Positions 44,367 through 53,902 are shown, counted from the stretch's first letter. The stretch: DNA of 64,000 bases from Leptotrichia sp. HSP-536 (GCF_041199985.1 NZ_CP165647.1:310001-374000); one strand, 5' to 3'. Notes: generated by a model from the sequence alone, not told the origin. Numbers and translations: made by a program.

Positions 44367-44588
44367 ATGCTTGAAACATTTAATATGTTTAACTATTTAA
44401 AAATGATAGGATTTTCAAATGCTGAATTAGCTGAAAATTTTCAGACAATTGAAAAGGCCAATCAAAATATTAATGAATTCTTGGATAGTAATCCAAATGC
44501 CGTTTTGCGAAAAATAAAATGTACTTATTTAGATGATGAAAAAAAACATTTACAATTTAATATTAAAATGGAAGTGGTGAATAACTAG
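44367..44588 (+). CDS. Small protein of unknown function
   Basis: 73 residues after a good AAAGAAAGGGG site (MLETFNMFNYLKMIGFSNAELAENFQTIEKANQNINEF…). It is predicted soluble, with two helices and a short sheet, and has no motif I recognise. Its stop overlaps the GTG start of the lipoprotein gene by one base, so the two are probably made together. Confidence 0.65.
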   Translation: MLETFNMFNYLKMIGFSNAELAENFQTIEKANQNINEFLDSNPNAVLRKIKCTYLDDEKKHLQFNIKMEVVNN

Positions 44589-44890
44589 TGTGCGAAAAAA
44601 TAAAAAAATTAGCAGTATTACTGTGTTTTGCAATCTTAATCAGTTGTTCATCAGTTGGAAAGAGAGTAATTCCAGATTCAGAAGTTGTATCACGGGACAT
44701 AGTTGTTAGTAATAGCATTTCAGAAATAAAACAAAAATTTAATGAAGAGATAAAACCTCAAAATGTGGGAATTTACAAAAAAGGATTTAGAAACTGGAAA
44801 GTAATTTTATATGGAAAACAAGTATATTATACAGTATTTGTAACAGAAGATGGGAAGATAGTTTCAAGTGAAAGATTAGATTACAAGTAA
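44588..44890 (+). CDS. Small lipoprotein
   Basis: The 100-residue protein starts at GTG 44588 with a lipoprotein signal: KKLAVLLCFAILISC|SSVGKR, lipobox LISC, Cys at about 20. The mature part is about 80 residues with Trp and Tyr pairs (FRNWKVILYGKQVYYTVFV). Function unknown. It is coupled to the preceding small gene. Confidence 0.75.
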   Translation: MCEKIKKLAVLLCFAILISCSSVGKRVIPDSEVVSRDIVVSNSISEIKQKFNEEIKPQNVGIYKKGFRNWKVILYGKQVYYTVFVTEDGKIVSSERLDYK

Positions 44891-44895
44891 AATAA

Positions 44896-44934
44896 AAAAG
44901 GGGATTTTTTAATTCCCCCTAAATTTTTTAGTAT
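44896..44934 (+). terminator. Probable terminator of the SPOR-lipoprotein group
   Basis: AAAAAGGGGA…TCCCC with a T-rich tail (AAATTTTTTAG); the GC part is only five pairs. Confidence 0.5.
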
Positions 44935-45012
44935 ACTTAATATTTTGTGAGAGTAAAATTTCAAAAAAGTTATCATTTAAGTTAAATTATAATTATAGTA
45001 AATTGAAAATGT

Positions 45013-45870
45013 CTATTTTTCATTGTCATTTTTTTGGTAAGTTTCAAGATTATTGAAAACATTGATTAAGCTATCTGAATCAATATCATAGTACATATTA
45101 TCATCGTTATGTGATTCTTCAACTTTAACAATTTCTTTTTCAATTTCTAAGTTTTCGTTTTTATTCTCAATTTCGTCAGGTTCTTCCTGAATGACTTCAT
45201 TTTGAGCAGAGTCAGAAATATCCGTTTCTTGTGCTTTGACAACTTTTTCTTTTACAGCATTATTAGTTTTTTCAGATTCTGATAAAGTGTCTTCATTAAG
45301 TTTAAAAATAATATCAAAAAAGACAAAGAAATCATTAATTGCAGAGCTTTCCTTTTCTGTTTTTAACATAAGGATAGTTCCTTCAAGTAAAGCTATTAAA
45401 ATTCTGGCTGTTGTTTCTGGTACAATATCATCATATTTTTCGGGAAAAGCATATTTTAAAGTTGTTATAAAAAATGAGAAACGGAGTTCTATCTTTTTAT
45501 AAGATTTTACAAGTTCTTCCCGTATATTCTTATTAATATCGGAAAGTTCCAGTGCCAAATTTCCCAATGGACTCCCACCATGAAATTTGTTGTTGACAAT
45601 ATTTTCAAAATATTTTTCAAAAAAATAGTGAAATTTGGAAATTGACAAATCGTCTACATTGTTATTAAAAAAATTGATTAGATTTTCCGTATGATATTTT
45701 ATAACAGTAATAAGAAGCTCTTCTTTACTTGAAAAATATTTATAAAAAATGTCGTTAGGCATATCGCACGCTTTGAAAATATCGGTTAACTCAGTATTTT
45801 TATATCCTTTATAATAAAAAAGTTTAGCACTTTGCTGGGTTATAAAGTTTTTACTATATTTTTTAGTCAT
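45013..45870 (-). CDS. TetR/AcrR-family regulator with acidic C-terminal tail
   Basis: The start used is the ATG at 45870 (MTKKYSKNFITQQSAKLFYYKGYKNTELTDIFKACDMP), preceded by AAAGAGGT; a longer in-frame ORF lacks a ribosome site. The product has 285 residues. Residues 8-55 form the TetR helix-turn-helix (TDIFKACDMPNDIFYKYFSSKEELL), followed by the usual helical ligand domain to about 190. The last ~85 residues are a Glu/Asp/Asn-rich, probably disordered extension (QEEPDEIENKNENLEIEKE…), not usual in TetR proteins. Target and ligand are unknown; no efflux gene is adjacent. Confidence 0.85.
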   Translation of the reverse strand: MTKKYSKNFITQQSAKLFYYKGYKNTELTDIFKACDMPNDIFYKYFSSKEELLITVIKYHTENLINFFNNNVDDLSISKFHYFFEKYFENIVNNKFHGGSPLGNLALELSDINKNIREELVKSYKKIELRFSFFITTLKYAFPEKYDDIVPETTARILIALLEGTILMLKTEKESSAINDFFVFFDIIFKLNEDTLSESEKTNNAVKEKVVKAQETDISDSAQNEVIQEEPDEIENKNENLEIEKEIVKVEESHNDDNMYYDIDSDSLINVFNNLETYQKNDNEK

Positions 45871-45981
45871 TAAATTTACCTCTTTAAAGTAGTTTAAATA
45901 TATTTTATAATTTAATTTGATGATTGTCAATAAAATAATTAAAAAAGAAAATAAAAATTAATAAATAAATTGTTTTATCTA

Positions 45982-46132
45982 GGGCCTGTCTGAAAACTTT
46001 CAAAATGATGAATTTTTAACAAATTTTTCTAAAATCAAAAATAATAAATACTGATTTTATCGTAATTTGTATAATTTATAAAATTAAAAAAACATTAAAA
46101 ATAACATAGATTTTGAGTTTTCAGACACAGCC
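45982..46132. mobile_element. MITE related to the IS5-type element at 61382
   Basis: About 151 bp without an ORF, flanked by TA on both sides. Its ends (GGGCCTGTCTGAAAACT and the complement of AGTTTTCAGACACAGCC) match the ends of the IS at 61382-62324. The right end matches over about 36 of 40 bases. It could be moved in trans by an IS5-type transposase. Confidence 0.75.
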
Positions 46133-46171
46133 TAATTTGTTACAAAATAATAAGTAAAAGGATGTGATTTT

Positions 46172-47368
46172 ATGAAATACAATTTTGATGAAATTATCGA
46201 CAGAAAAAATAATCATTCTGTGAAATATAAAGAACTTATGAAAAAATTTGGAGTAGACGATGTCATTCCGCTCTGGATTGCTGATATGGATTTTAAAACG
46301 GCTCAGCCAGTAATTGATGCTCTTGAGAAAAAAGTTCAGCATGGAATTTTTGGTTATGTTTACCGTCCTGATGAATATTTTGAGTCATTTATAAATTGGC
46401 AAAAGAAACGATTTGGGTGGGAGCCGAAAAAAGAGCTGCTAAGTTTTAGTATAGGAATTGTACCTAGCCTTGGAGCGTTAGTACAGCTATTTTCTGAAAA
46501 AGGTGATAAAATATTGATTCAGACACCTGTTTACTCTGAATTTTATGATATTAATGAAGATAATGAGAGAATTGTTATTGAAAATAGGTTTATTGAAAAA
46601 AATGGAGAATATTCACTTGATTTGGAAGATTTGGAAAATAAATTAAAAGAAAATCCTAAATTATTCATTTTCTGTAATCCACATAATCCTCTAGGACATG
46701 TGTGGACTCACGAAGAGCTAGAAGCAATTGGGAACTTGTGCAGAAAATACAATGTTCCAGTAATATCAGATGAAATTCACGCAGATTTGACATTGTGGGA
46801 CAATAATCACATTCCAATGGCAAGTATTTCTGAAGAAATTCGTCAAAATACCATAACTTGCACATCAACTGGAAAAGCCTTCAATCTTGCTGGACTTCAA
46901 AGCGCAACAATTGTTTTTAACAATCTGGAAGTAAAGGAAAAATTTGATAAATTCTGGAAGGATCTGGAAGTTCACAGAAACAATCCATTTAATTTGGTTG
47001 CCACAATTGCGGCATATTCTGATGAGGGGGAAGAATATTTGAATCAGTTAAAAGAATATTTGCAAAATAATATTTTATTCTTAAATGATTTTTTTAAGGA
47101 ATATATTCCTGAAATTACGCCAAATATTCCACAAGCGACGTATTTAGTATGGCTGGATTGCCGAAAATTATGTGAAAAATTCAGATTTAACCAGAAGAAG
47201 CTAGAAGAATTTATGCTAACAAAAGCAAAATTAGGACTGAATGAAGGGCGAGTTTATCAGAAGGGATTAGAAGGATTTATGAGATTGAATGCTGCTTGTC
47301 CAAGAGCGGTTTTGGAAAAGGCATTGAATCAATTAAAAGATGCGATTTTAAATGAAAAATCTAAATAA
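46172..47368 (+). CDS. patB: PatB/MalY-family cystathionine beta-lyase / aminotransferase
   Basis: The 398-residue PLP-dependent fold-type I enzyme has the family start NFDEIIDRKNNHSVKY, IPLWIADMDF, NPHNPLGHVW (substrate/PLP Asn), SDEIHADL (PLP Asp), and the Schiff-base Lys in STGKAFNLAG. Members cleave cystathionine or cysteine to H2S, pyruvate and ammonia; H2S production is typical of oral fusobacteria. It lies just downstream of the MITE, which occupies its promoter region. Confidence 0.9.
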   Translation: MKYNFDEIIDRKNNHSVKYKELMKKFGVDDVIPLWIADMDFKTAQPVIDALEKKVQHGIFGYVYRPDEYFESFINWQKKRFGWEPKKELLSFSIGIVPSLGALVQLFSEKGDKILIQTPVYSEFYDINEDNERIVIENRFIEKNGEYSLDLEDLENKLKENPKLFIFCNPHNPLGHVWTHEELEAIGNLCRKYNVPVISDEIHADLTLWDNNHIPMASISEEIRQNTITCTSTGKAFNLAGLQSATIVFNNLEVKEKFDKFWKDLEVHRNNPFNLVATIAAYSDEGEEYLNQLKEYLQNNILFLNDFFKEYIPEITPNIPQATYLVWLDCRKLCEKFRFNQKKLEEFMLTKAKLGLNEGRVYQKGLEGFMRLNAACPRAVLEKALNQLKDAILNEKSK

Positions 47369-47592
47369 AAAAATATTTGATAAGCAATAATAAAGAGTCG
47401 TACTTAATATTAATGATTATAAAATTGGTATAAATATAATAATATTAAAAGAATTTAATAAATATTTTCTACATATGAAATTGTATAATATATTCATAAT
47501 TTTTGAGAATCAAACTAAAAAATTGAATTCAAGTAAAATAGTTAATAATTTATTCTATTTTTAGAATAAAACTGGAGGAGGTGCAATTCTTT

Positions 47593-48096
47593 ATGGAGAA
47601 TATTAAAGAAATTTATTTAGCTGGAGGATGTTTCTGGGGAGTAGAAAAATTTTTTAAAATGGCTCCAGGTGTCATTGAAACTACTGTTGGGTATGCAAAC
47701 GGACAAACTTTGGATACCAATTACCAAATTTTAAAAATGACGGATCATGCAGAAACAGTGCATATAAAATACGACAGCAGCGTTATTTCTTTAGATAAAC
47801 TTCTTACTTATTATTTTTCAATAATTGATCCTACAAGTGCCGATAGGCAAGGACTTGACATAGGTCGTCAATATCGTACTGGAATTTATTATATAGACGA
47901 AAGCGATTTAAATATAATAAAATCAAAAGTAGAAAATGAACAAACTAAATATTCTAAAGATATTCAAGTCGAAATTAAACCGTTAAAACATTATATTTTA
48001 GCCGAAGACTATCATCAAGATTATTTAGAAAAAAATCCTACTGGTTATTGTCATATTGATTTAGATAGTGCTAAAAAAATTTTTTATACAAAATAG
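47593..48096 (+). CDS. msrA: Peptide methionine sulfoxide reductase MsrA
   Basis: It reduces the S-epimer of methionine sulfoxide. The product has 167 residues from ATG 47593 (MENIKEIYLAGGCFWGVEKFF), placed 8-13 bases after GGAGGAGG; the GTG at 47581 is too close to it. The catalytic Cys is in GCFWG. It also has TVGYANGQT and the C-terminal YHQDYLEKNPTGYCHIDL. No fused MsrB domain is present. A terminator follows. Confidence 0.94.
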   Translation: MENIKEIYLAGGCFWGVEKFFKMAPGVIETTVGYANGQTLDTNYQILKMTDHAETVHIKYDSSVISLDKLLTYYFSIIDPTSADRQGLDIGRQYRTGIYYIDESDLNIIKSKVENEQTKYSKDIQVEIKPLKHYILAEDYHQDYLEKNPTGYCHIDLDSAKKIFYTK

Positions 48097-48128
48097 AAAC
48101 ATCAATTCTTATCATGTTAATTTTAATT

Positions 48129-48151
48129 AAGTCGGAAAATCCGGCTTTTTT
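48129..48151 (+). terminator. Terminator of msrA
   Basis: AAGTCGGA / TCCGGCTT stem (one G-T pair), 3-nt loop, seven T. Confidence 0.85.
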
Positions 48152-48315
48152 TGTTTATATATTTTTTTATCCAATTTATTTTTAACAAAAGATAGCAAGA
48201 AGTCTCCGGCTTCTACAAGCGGGAGATGAATTGCTTTTTTTGTAAAAAAATTGAAAAAAGGATATATTTATGATATAATTTATTCAGTGAAGTAATATAA
48301 AAGTAGTTAATAATA

Positions 48316-48710
48316 ATGTCATATAATAGTAATTATCATTCAGTATTTGATATAAATTATCATATGATTTTTTGTATAAAATATCGAAGAGAAGTCATTA
48401 ATGATGAAATTTCTAATAGATTGAAAGAGATTTTTGAAAAAATATGTCCGAAGTATAACATTGTTCTTAAAGAATGGGAACATGATGCTGATCATATTCA
48501 TATGTTGATTAATGCTATGCCTAATACTGAACTTTCTAAGTTTGTAAATACTTACAAAAGTGCTTCCAGCAGGTTGATAAAAAAGAATTTCCTGAAATAA
48601 GGGGAAGATTGTGGAAAGAATATTTTTGGAGCAGAAGTTACTTAGTTGTAAGTATTGGAGCGCCGTCAGAGATAATTAAAAAATATATTCAGAATCAAAA
48701 GGAGATGTAA
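48316..48710 (+). pseudogene. TnpA (Y1 HUH transposase), frameshift near the C-terminus
   Basis: The first 94 codons (SNYHSVFDINYHMIFCIKYRREV…EHDADHIHMLINAMPNTELSKFVNTYKSASSRLIKKNF) include the HUH motif HIH. A missing base near 48588 ends the frame at TAA. The following frame continues FPEIRGRLWKEYFWSRSYLVVSIGAPSEIIKKYIQNQKEM to 48710. The catalytic Tyr helix therefore lies partly beyond the break. Confidence 0.85.
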
Positions 48711-48714
48711 TTTT

Positions 48715-49811
48715 ATGAAATATAATTTAGCATTCAAATACAGAATTTATCCAAATAAGGAGCAAGAATTATTGATAAACAAGACTTTTGGATGTGTTCG
48801 TTCTGTTTACAATACGATTTTGTATGCTGCAAATAAATTTTATGAAGAAACTGGAAAAAATAAAATAATTACACCTGCCAGTTTGAAGAGTGAAAATCAA
48901 TTTTTGAAAGAAGTGGACAGTCTGGCACTTTCAAATGCTCAATTGAATGTAAGACGATCGTTTACGAATTTCTTTTAGAAGAGAGCGAAGTTTCCGAGGT
49001 TCAAATCTAAAAAGACTAGTGTTAAAAGTTATACGACAAATTGTGTGAACAATTCGATACGAATTGAGGAAAACAAATATTTGGTTTTGCCAAAATTGAA
49101 AAAATTAAATTAAAATATCATAGAGAAATACCGAAGGATTACAGGATAAAGTCAGTAACATTGACAAACAGTAATGGAAATTACTATGTTTCTGTCTTGA
49201 CGGAATTTGAAAAAGAAATTCAAAAAATGCCAAGTAATGATAAAGTAATTGGACTTGATTTTTCAATGTCTGAATTATTTGTCAGTTCTGAAAGCCAAAG
49301 GGCTGATTATCCAAAATATTTTAGGATGTTAGAAGAAAAATTAAAGAAATCACAGAAATCATTGTCAAGGAAAGTAAAATTTTCTAAAAATTGGTATAAG
49401 CAAAAAGCGAAAATATCAAAATTACATGAGCATATTAAAAATTGTCGAAGAGATTTTTTGCATAAGTTATCGAAAAAATTGTCCAAAGAACATAATGCTG
49501 TGATTGTTGAGAATCTGAATATGAAAGGGATGAGCCAGGCATTAAATTTTGGGAAAAGTGTAGGAGATAATGGATGGGGAATGTTCTTGAGGATGCTTGA
49601 GTATAAGTTGATGTTTTTAGGAAAGCAATTTTTAAAAATAGATAAGTGGTTTCCGTCGTCGAAAACTTGCAGTAAATGTGGAAATGTTAAAGAGGAACTG
49701 AAATTATCAGAAAGAAGCTGTAAATGTGAGTGCTGTGGAATTGAGATTGGTAGAGATTACAATGCGGCACTGAATATAAAGAACATTGGAAAAGAGATGT
49801 TGAGATATTAG
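48715..49811 (+). pseudogene. tnpB with nonsense codon and frameshift
   Basis: Starts MKYNLAFKYRIYPNKEQ after GGAGATG. An in-frame TAG interrupts at 48976 (…SFTNFF*KRAKFPRFKSKKT), and a frameshift near 49105 separates this from the 216-codon C-terminal part. That part retains RuvC D (IGLDFSMSELF), RuvC E (VIVENLNMKGM), the zinc finger (CSKCGN…CECCG) and RDYNAALNI. It is diverged from the two other tnpB copies, so it belongs to a different lineage. Confidence 0.85.
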
Positions 49812-49814
49812 GAA

Positions 49815-49922
49815 ATAAAAAGACAGGGCAGGAACTGCCCGAAGAGCTTGGTAAATATATTTGGCTAACAAAAGAAGATACTTCCCAAGAAGCTCCCGCT
49901 TCTAAAAGCGGGAGTAGTTCAC
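49815..49922 (+). ncRNA. Right end / omega-RNA region of the IS605-type element
   Basis: GGGCAGGAACTGCCC block, GAAGAGCTTGGTAAATATA, TTTGGCTAACAAAAG and the terminal perfect hairpin. The block pairs differ from 28484 (GGGTAGGGACTACCC), yet pairing is kept (GGGCAG/CTGCCC against GGGTAG/CTACCC), a compensatory change that supports an RNA stem. Confidence 0.6.
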
Positions 49923-50023
49923 TATACACTTGAACCAATAAAATCAAATAAATAAAAGCTGTGAAAATTCGAACTTTATTTATTTTTCTTGATTTTCTTG
50001 AAAAAAATAAAAATTTTAAAAAT

Positions 50024-51111
50024 TGTCGTGGTACAATACATATGTGACAAAAAAGAAGAAAAAAAGAAAGGTTTCTGATATAATGTAAGCTGACCAAAAC
50101 TACATAAGGAGAAACCTTTCTATGAATAGTATATCAGAAGAGTACCGTGTTCGTCAACGGGCAGTTGAGTATGCAATAAAATATAACAATAATTCAAAGG
50201 CGGCATTAAAATATAAGACATCAAGACAGCAGATTAAGAGATGGCGTGACAGATATGACGGAACAGTGCAGTCACTGATGCCAAAAAGCAGAAGACCTAA
50301 AAGTCATCCAAATCAACATACTCAGGAAGAAATAGATTTAATTATGAAAAAATACAGGAGATTTTCATATGAAGGACTGGCACAGGTATATACCGAAGCT
50401 AGAAAACTGGGATACAGCCGTTCTTATGGAACTATGTGCAAAATAATAAGAAAAATTAGGGATAATAAGCCCAAAAGCCTAAAAGGCTTTACAAAAGCAC
50501 AAAAAAGTGAAGCAGGCTGCATATCCTGGCGAAAAGGTTCAGATAGACATAAAATATGTTCCAAGAGAATGCATATGTTTTGGAATGAATGACCAGAATT
50601 ACTATCAGATAACGGCAATAGATGAGTATACAAGGAAGAGGTATTAAGAATAGTGGATGAAAAAAGTACATACCAGACGACAAAATTTCTAGAAACGCTT
50701 GAAGCGGAGCTGGGCTTTAAAATAGAAAAAATACAAAGTGATAACGGCAGGGAGTTTACGAATGCGGAAAATGGCAAAAAGACACTATTTGAGCTAAAGC
50801 TGGAAGAACTAGGGATAGAATACATGACAACAAGACCGTATTCGCCGTGGCAGAATGGGAAAGTGGAAAGGAGCCACAGGCTGGACAGCAATTATTATTT
50901 AGGAAAAAGATTTAGAAGTCTGGAAAAATTAAGAAGGTCAGTAAAAAGATATTGCAGCAGATACAATAATATATCAAGAAAAGTATTAAATTTTAAAAGT
51001 CCAAATGAAATGCTGAAAGAATACAGGACAAACAATTAGGCTAAGACATTAGTAAGATAACTTTTCTATTTATTTTTAAAGTTTTTGTAACAAATGTTTG
51101 ACAACTATACA
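50024..51111 (+). mobile_element. IS copy 3, upstream of the ula operon
   Basis: 1088 bp with TGTCGTGG… and …AACTATACA ends, flanked by a perfect 25-bp direct repeat starting TGAAAAAAATAAAAATTTT at 49999-50023 and 51112-51136. It is identical to copy 2 at every position compared. The ula promoter begins five bases after the right duplication. Confidence 0.9.
50122..51039 (+). pseudogene. IS transposase with +1 and -1 frameshifts (copy 3)
   Basis: Same reading-frame breaks as copies 1 and 2 (156 open codons, an out-of-frame middle, then 128 codons). Since this copy moved to a new site with clean duplications while carrying the breaks, either the shifts were tolerated or transposase came from an intact copy such as 827-1747. 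Confidence 0.87.
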
Positions 51112-51140
51112 TGAAAAAAATAAAAATTTTAAAAATGCTA

Positions 51141-51168
51141 TTGACTTTTTAAAAAACCAAGGTATACT
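51141..51168 (+). promoter_or_regulatory. Promoter of the ula operon
   Basis: TTGACT (51141-51146), 16 bp, TATACT (51163-51168), 66 bp before ulaG. Confidence 0.7.
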
Positions 51169-51234
51169 ATTGTTAGCAAAAAGAAAACACTTTAAACAAT
51201 TTAATAACAAAAAAAATTTTAGGAGGGACAAATT

Positions 51235-52296
51235 ATGTCAAAAGTAGATGAAATCACAAGAGAATCTTGGATTTTGGGAACATTCCCTGAATGGGGAACT
51301 TGGTTAAATGAGGAAATAGCTGAAACAGTAGTAAAACCAAATACTGTAGCAATGTGGTGGCTTGGAAACATGGGACTTTGGATCAAAACAGAAGGAAATG
51401 CAAATATTGCAATGGATATCTGGGTAGCAACAGGTAAAAGAAGTCAAAAAAATAAATTAATGAAACCTAAGCATCAGCATCAAAGAGCAGTCGGATGTGT
51501 AGCTTTACAGCCAAACTTAAGACTTACTCCGTGCGTAATAGATCCTTTTGCGATAGAAGGTCTTGATGCATTACTTGCAACACATTCGCACAGTGATCAT
51601 ATAGATGTAAATGTTGCGGCGGCAGTTGTAAAAAATTGTCCAGAAGCAAAATTTGTAGGACCAAAAACATGTATTGAAATTTGGAGAAAATGGGGAGTGC
51701 CTGAAGATAGACTTGTACAAATGAAACCAGGTGATGAAATAGTAATTAAAGATGCAAAAATAAAAGCATTAGAATCATTTGACAGAACTATGCTTTTAAC
51801 AGTTGCTGAAGATGTAACATTAAAAGGTAACTTGCCGCCTGATATGGATGAAATGGCAGTAAATTATCTAGTTGAAACAACAGGTGGAAATATTTACAAT
51901 GCAGGGGATTCGCACCATTCAAACTATTTTGTAAAACATGGAGACGAAAATAAAGTAGATGTGGCATTTGTAGGATATGGGGATAATCCAAGAGGGATGA
52001 CAGATAAATTGACTTCTTCAGATGTGTTAAGAGTGGCAGAAGAGTTAAAGACACAAGTAGTTATTCCATTACATCACGACATCTGGTCTAATTTTATGGC
52101 TGATCCGAAAGAAATCACTTTATTGTGGAATTACAGAAAAGACAGAATGAAGTACGAATTTAAACCATATATATGGCAACCAGGAGGAAAATTTGTATTC
52201 CCTGATAATAAAGATGATATGGAATATATGTACAGAAGGGGATTTGAAGATGCATTTTCAATAGAACCTGATTTGCCATTCAAATCATTCTTATAG
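51235..52296 (+). CDS. ulaG: L-ascorbate-6-phosphate lactonase UlaG
   Basis: A metallo-beta-lactamase-fold enzyme that opens L-ascorbate 6-phosphate to 3-keto-L-gulonate 6-phosphate. The 353-residue protein has the metal motif THSHSDHIDV, further ligands in NAGDSHHSNYF, and VIPLHHDIW. The N-terminal segment WWLGNMGLWIKTEGNANIAMDIW is typical of UlaG. TTAGGAGG precedes the ATG. It is the first gene of the operon, with the transporter 82 bp downstream. Confidence 0.95.
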   Translation: MSKVDEITRESWILGTFPEWGTWLNEEIAETVVKPNTVAMWWLGNMGLWIKTEGNANIAMDIWVATGKRSQKNKLMKPKHQHQRAVGCVALQPNLRLTPCVIDPFAIEGLDALLATHSHSDHIDVNVAAAVVKNCPEAKFVGPKTCIEIWRKWGVPEDRLVQMKPGDEIVIKDAKIKALESFDRTMLLTVAEDVTLKGNLPPDMDEMAVNYLVETTGGNIYNAGDSHHSNYFVKHGDENKVDVAFVGYGDNPRGMTDKLTSSDVLRVAEELKTQVVIPLHHDIWSNFMADPKEITLLWNYRKDRMKYEFKPYIWQPGGKFVFPDNKDDMEYMYRRGFEDAFSIEPDLPFKSFL

Positions 52297-52378
52297 AAAT
52301 GTTGAAACTTTATTTAAAAATAAATTTAAAGTATTTAATCAATAAAACTATTTTAAGAAAGCACAAAGGAGAAAAATA

Positions 52379-53902
52379 ATGAATTTTTTTATGGGAATTG
52401 GAACGTGGTTCGGACAGAATATTTTGACTAAACCAGAATTTTTTGTAGGGTTATTAGTTTTTGTAGGTTACCTGTTCTTAGGAAAAAAAGTATACGAGGC
52501 AGTTGGAGGATTTATTAAGGCAACTGTAGGATATATGATATTGAATGTTGGTGCAGGAGGGCTAGTAACAACATTTAGACCAATATTAGCGGCATTAAAG
52601 ACTAAATTTGAATTAAACGCGGCAGTTATAGATCCATATTTTGGATTACAAGCTGTAGATGAGGCGATAAAAAATATTATTGAGCAGGATCCGTCTAAAT
52701 CCAATTTGGCGGCATCTGTTATGATGGCACTTCTTATAGGATTTATTATAAATATAATATTAGTGTTATTTAGAAAATTTACTAAAGTGAGAACATTGTT
52801 CATAACAGGACATATTATGCAGCAACAGGCTTCTACAGCCTCTTGGATGATATTCTTCCTGTTTCCTCAGTTCCAAAATATAACAGGAGTAGTGTTAATA
52901 GGAATTTTTGCAGGAATATACTGGGCAGTTGGATCAAACTTGTCAGTAGAACCAACTCAAAGATTAACAGAAAATGCTGGATTTGCAATAGGGCATCAGC
53001 AAATGTTCGCTATATGGGTAGCTGATAAATTAGCGCCAAAACTTGGAAATCCTAAAAAGAAATTGGACGACTTAAAATTACCTAGATGGCTATCAATGCT
53101 TCATGACGATATTATTGCAACAGGACTTATAATGATAGTATTCTTTGGAATAATAATGTGGGTATTGGGACCTGAATTCTTTACTGCAAAATTTGGAAAA
53201 TGTGTGATTGAAAATGGTGTACAAACTTGTCCTGTTATAAACCCTCATGGAGTTGCAACAGGAGCATTTGATCCTAAAAAGCTTTCGTTTAGTACTTATA
53301 TTGTTTCAACAACATTATTATTTGCAGTATATTTAACAATATTGAAAACAGGAGTTAGAATGTTCGTATCAGAATTAACAGTATCGTTCCAAGGTATTTC
53401 AAACAAAATATTACCTGGATCATTACCTGCAGTAGACTGTGCGGCATCTTATGGATTTGGATCACCAAGTGCAGTATTATTTGGATTTTTAATAGGAACA
53501 ATAGCTCAATTTATTTCAATAGCAGGATTATTAATATTCAAATCTCCTGTATTTATTATAACAGGATTCGTTCCAGTGTTCTTTGATAATGCAACTATTG
53601 CTGTGTATGCTGATAAACGTGGAGGAGCTAGAGCAGCATTTATATTATCAGCCGCATCAGGAGTATTGCAAGTATTATGTGGAGCGGTAGCTGTAGCTTT
53701 ATTCCAGTTAAAAGGTGGATGGCACGGAAATATCGACCAAAGTACAGTGTGGCTGGCTCAAGGATTTGTAATGAAATATTTAGGAATAATAGGATATGCA
53801 TTAGTAATTGTTGCAATGCTGTTAATTCCTCAAATTCAATATGCAAAATCTAAAAATAAAGAGCAGTATTATGAAGGAACTGTAGATTTGGAAGAAAATT
53901 AA
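52379..53902 (+). CDS. ulaA: PTS ascorbate-specific transporter IIC, UlaA
   Basis: The membrane channel of the L-ascorbate phosphotransferase system. The 507-residue protein has about 11 hydrophobic helices. Recognisable family segments include GGFIKATVGYMILNVGAGGLV, HIMQQQASTASWM, SVEPTQRLTENAGFAIGHQQMF, and GSLPAVDCAASYGFGSPSAVLFGF. It is about 40 residues longer than E. coli UlaA, including a Cys-containing loop (FGKCVIENGVQTCPV) near residue 280. IIB and IIA follow as separate genes. Confidence 0.95.
   Translation: MNFFMGIGTWFGQNILTKPEFFVGLLVFVGYLFLGKKVYEAVGGFIKATVGYMILNVGAGGLVTTFRPILAALKTKFELNAAVIDPYFGLQAVDEAIKNIIEQDPSKSNLAASVMMALLIGFIINIILVLFRKFTKVRTLFITGHIMQQQASTASWMIFFLFPQFQNITGVVLIGIFAGIYWAVGSNLSVEPTQRLTENAGFAIGHQQMFAIWVADKLAPKLGNPKKKLDDLKLPRWLSMLHDDIIATGLIMIVFFGIIMWVLGPEFFTAKFGKCVIENGVQTCPVINPHGVATGAFDPKKLSFSTYIVSTTLLFAVYLTILKTGVRMFVSELTVSFQGISNKILPGSLPAVDCAASYGFGSPSAVLFGFLIGTIAQFISIAGLLIFKSPVFIITGFVPVFFDNATIAVYADKRGGARAAFILSAASGVLQVLCGAVAVALFQLKGGWHGNIDQSTVWLAQGFVMKYLGIIGYALVIVAMLLIPQIQYAKSKNKEQYYEGTVDLEEN

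Larger units (their letters stand above)
48187..49922 (+). mobile_element. IS605-type element with both ends, tnpA and tnpB decayed
   Basis: The left end follows TTTAAC (48181-48186) and forms an imperfect hairpin TCTCCGGCTT / AAGCGGGAGA. The tnpA promoter TTGAAA-17-TATAAT lies near 48252-48280. tnpA and tnpB follow in order, and the right end closes with a perfect hairpin CTCCCGCTT / AAGCGGGAG and TAGTTCAC (49922). As expected for this family, no target duplication is present. This is the most complete copy in the window by structure, although both genes are broken. Confidence 0.85.
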
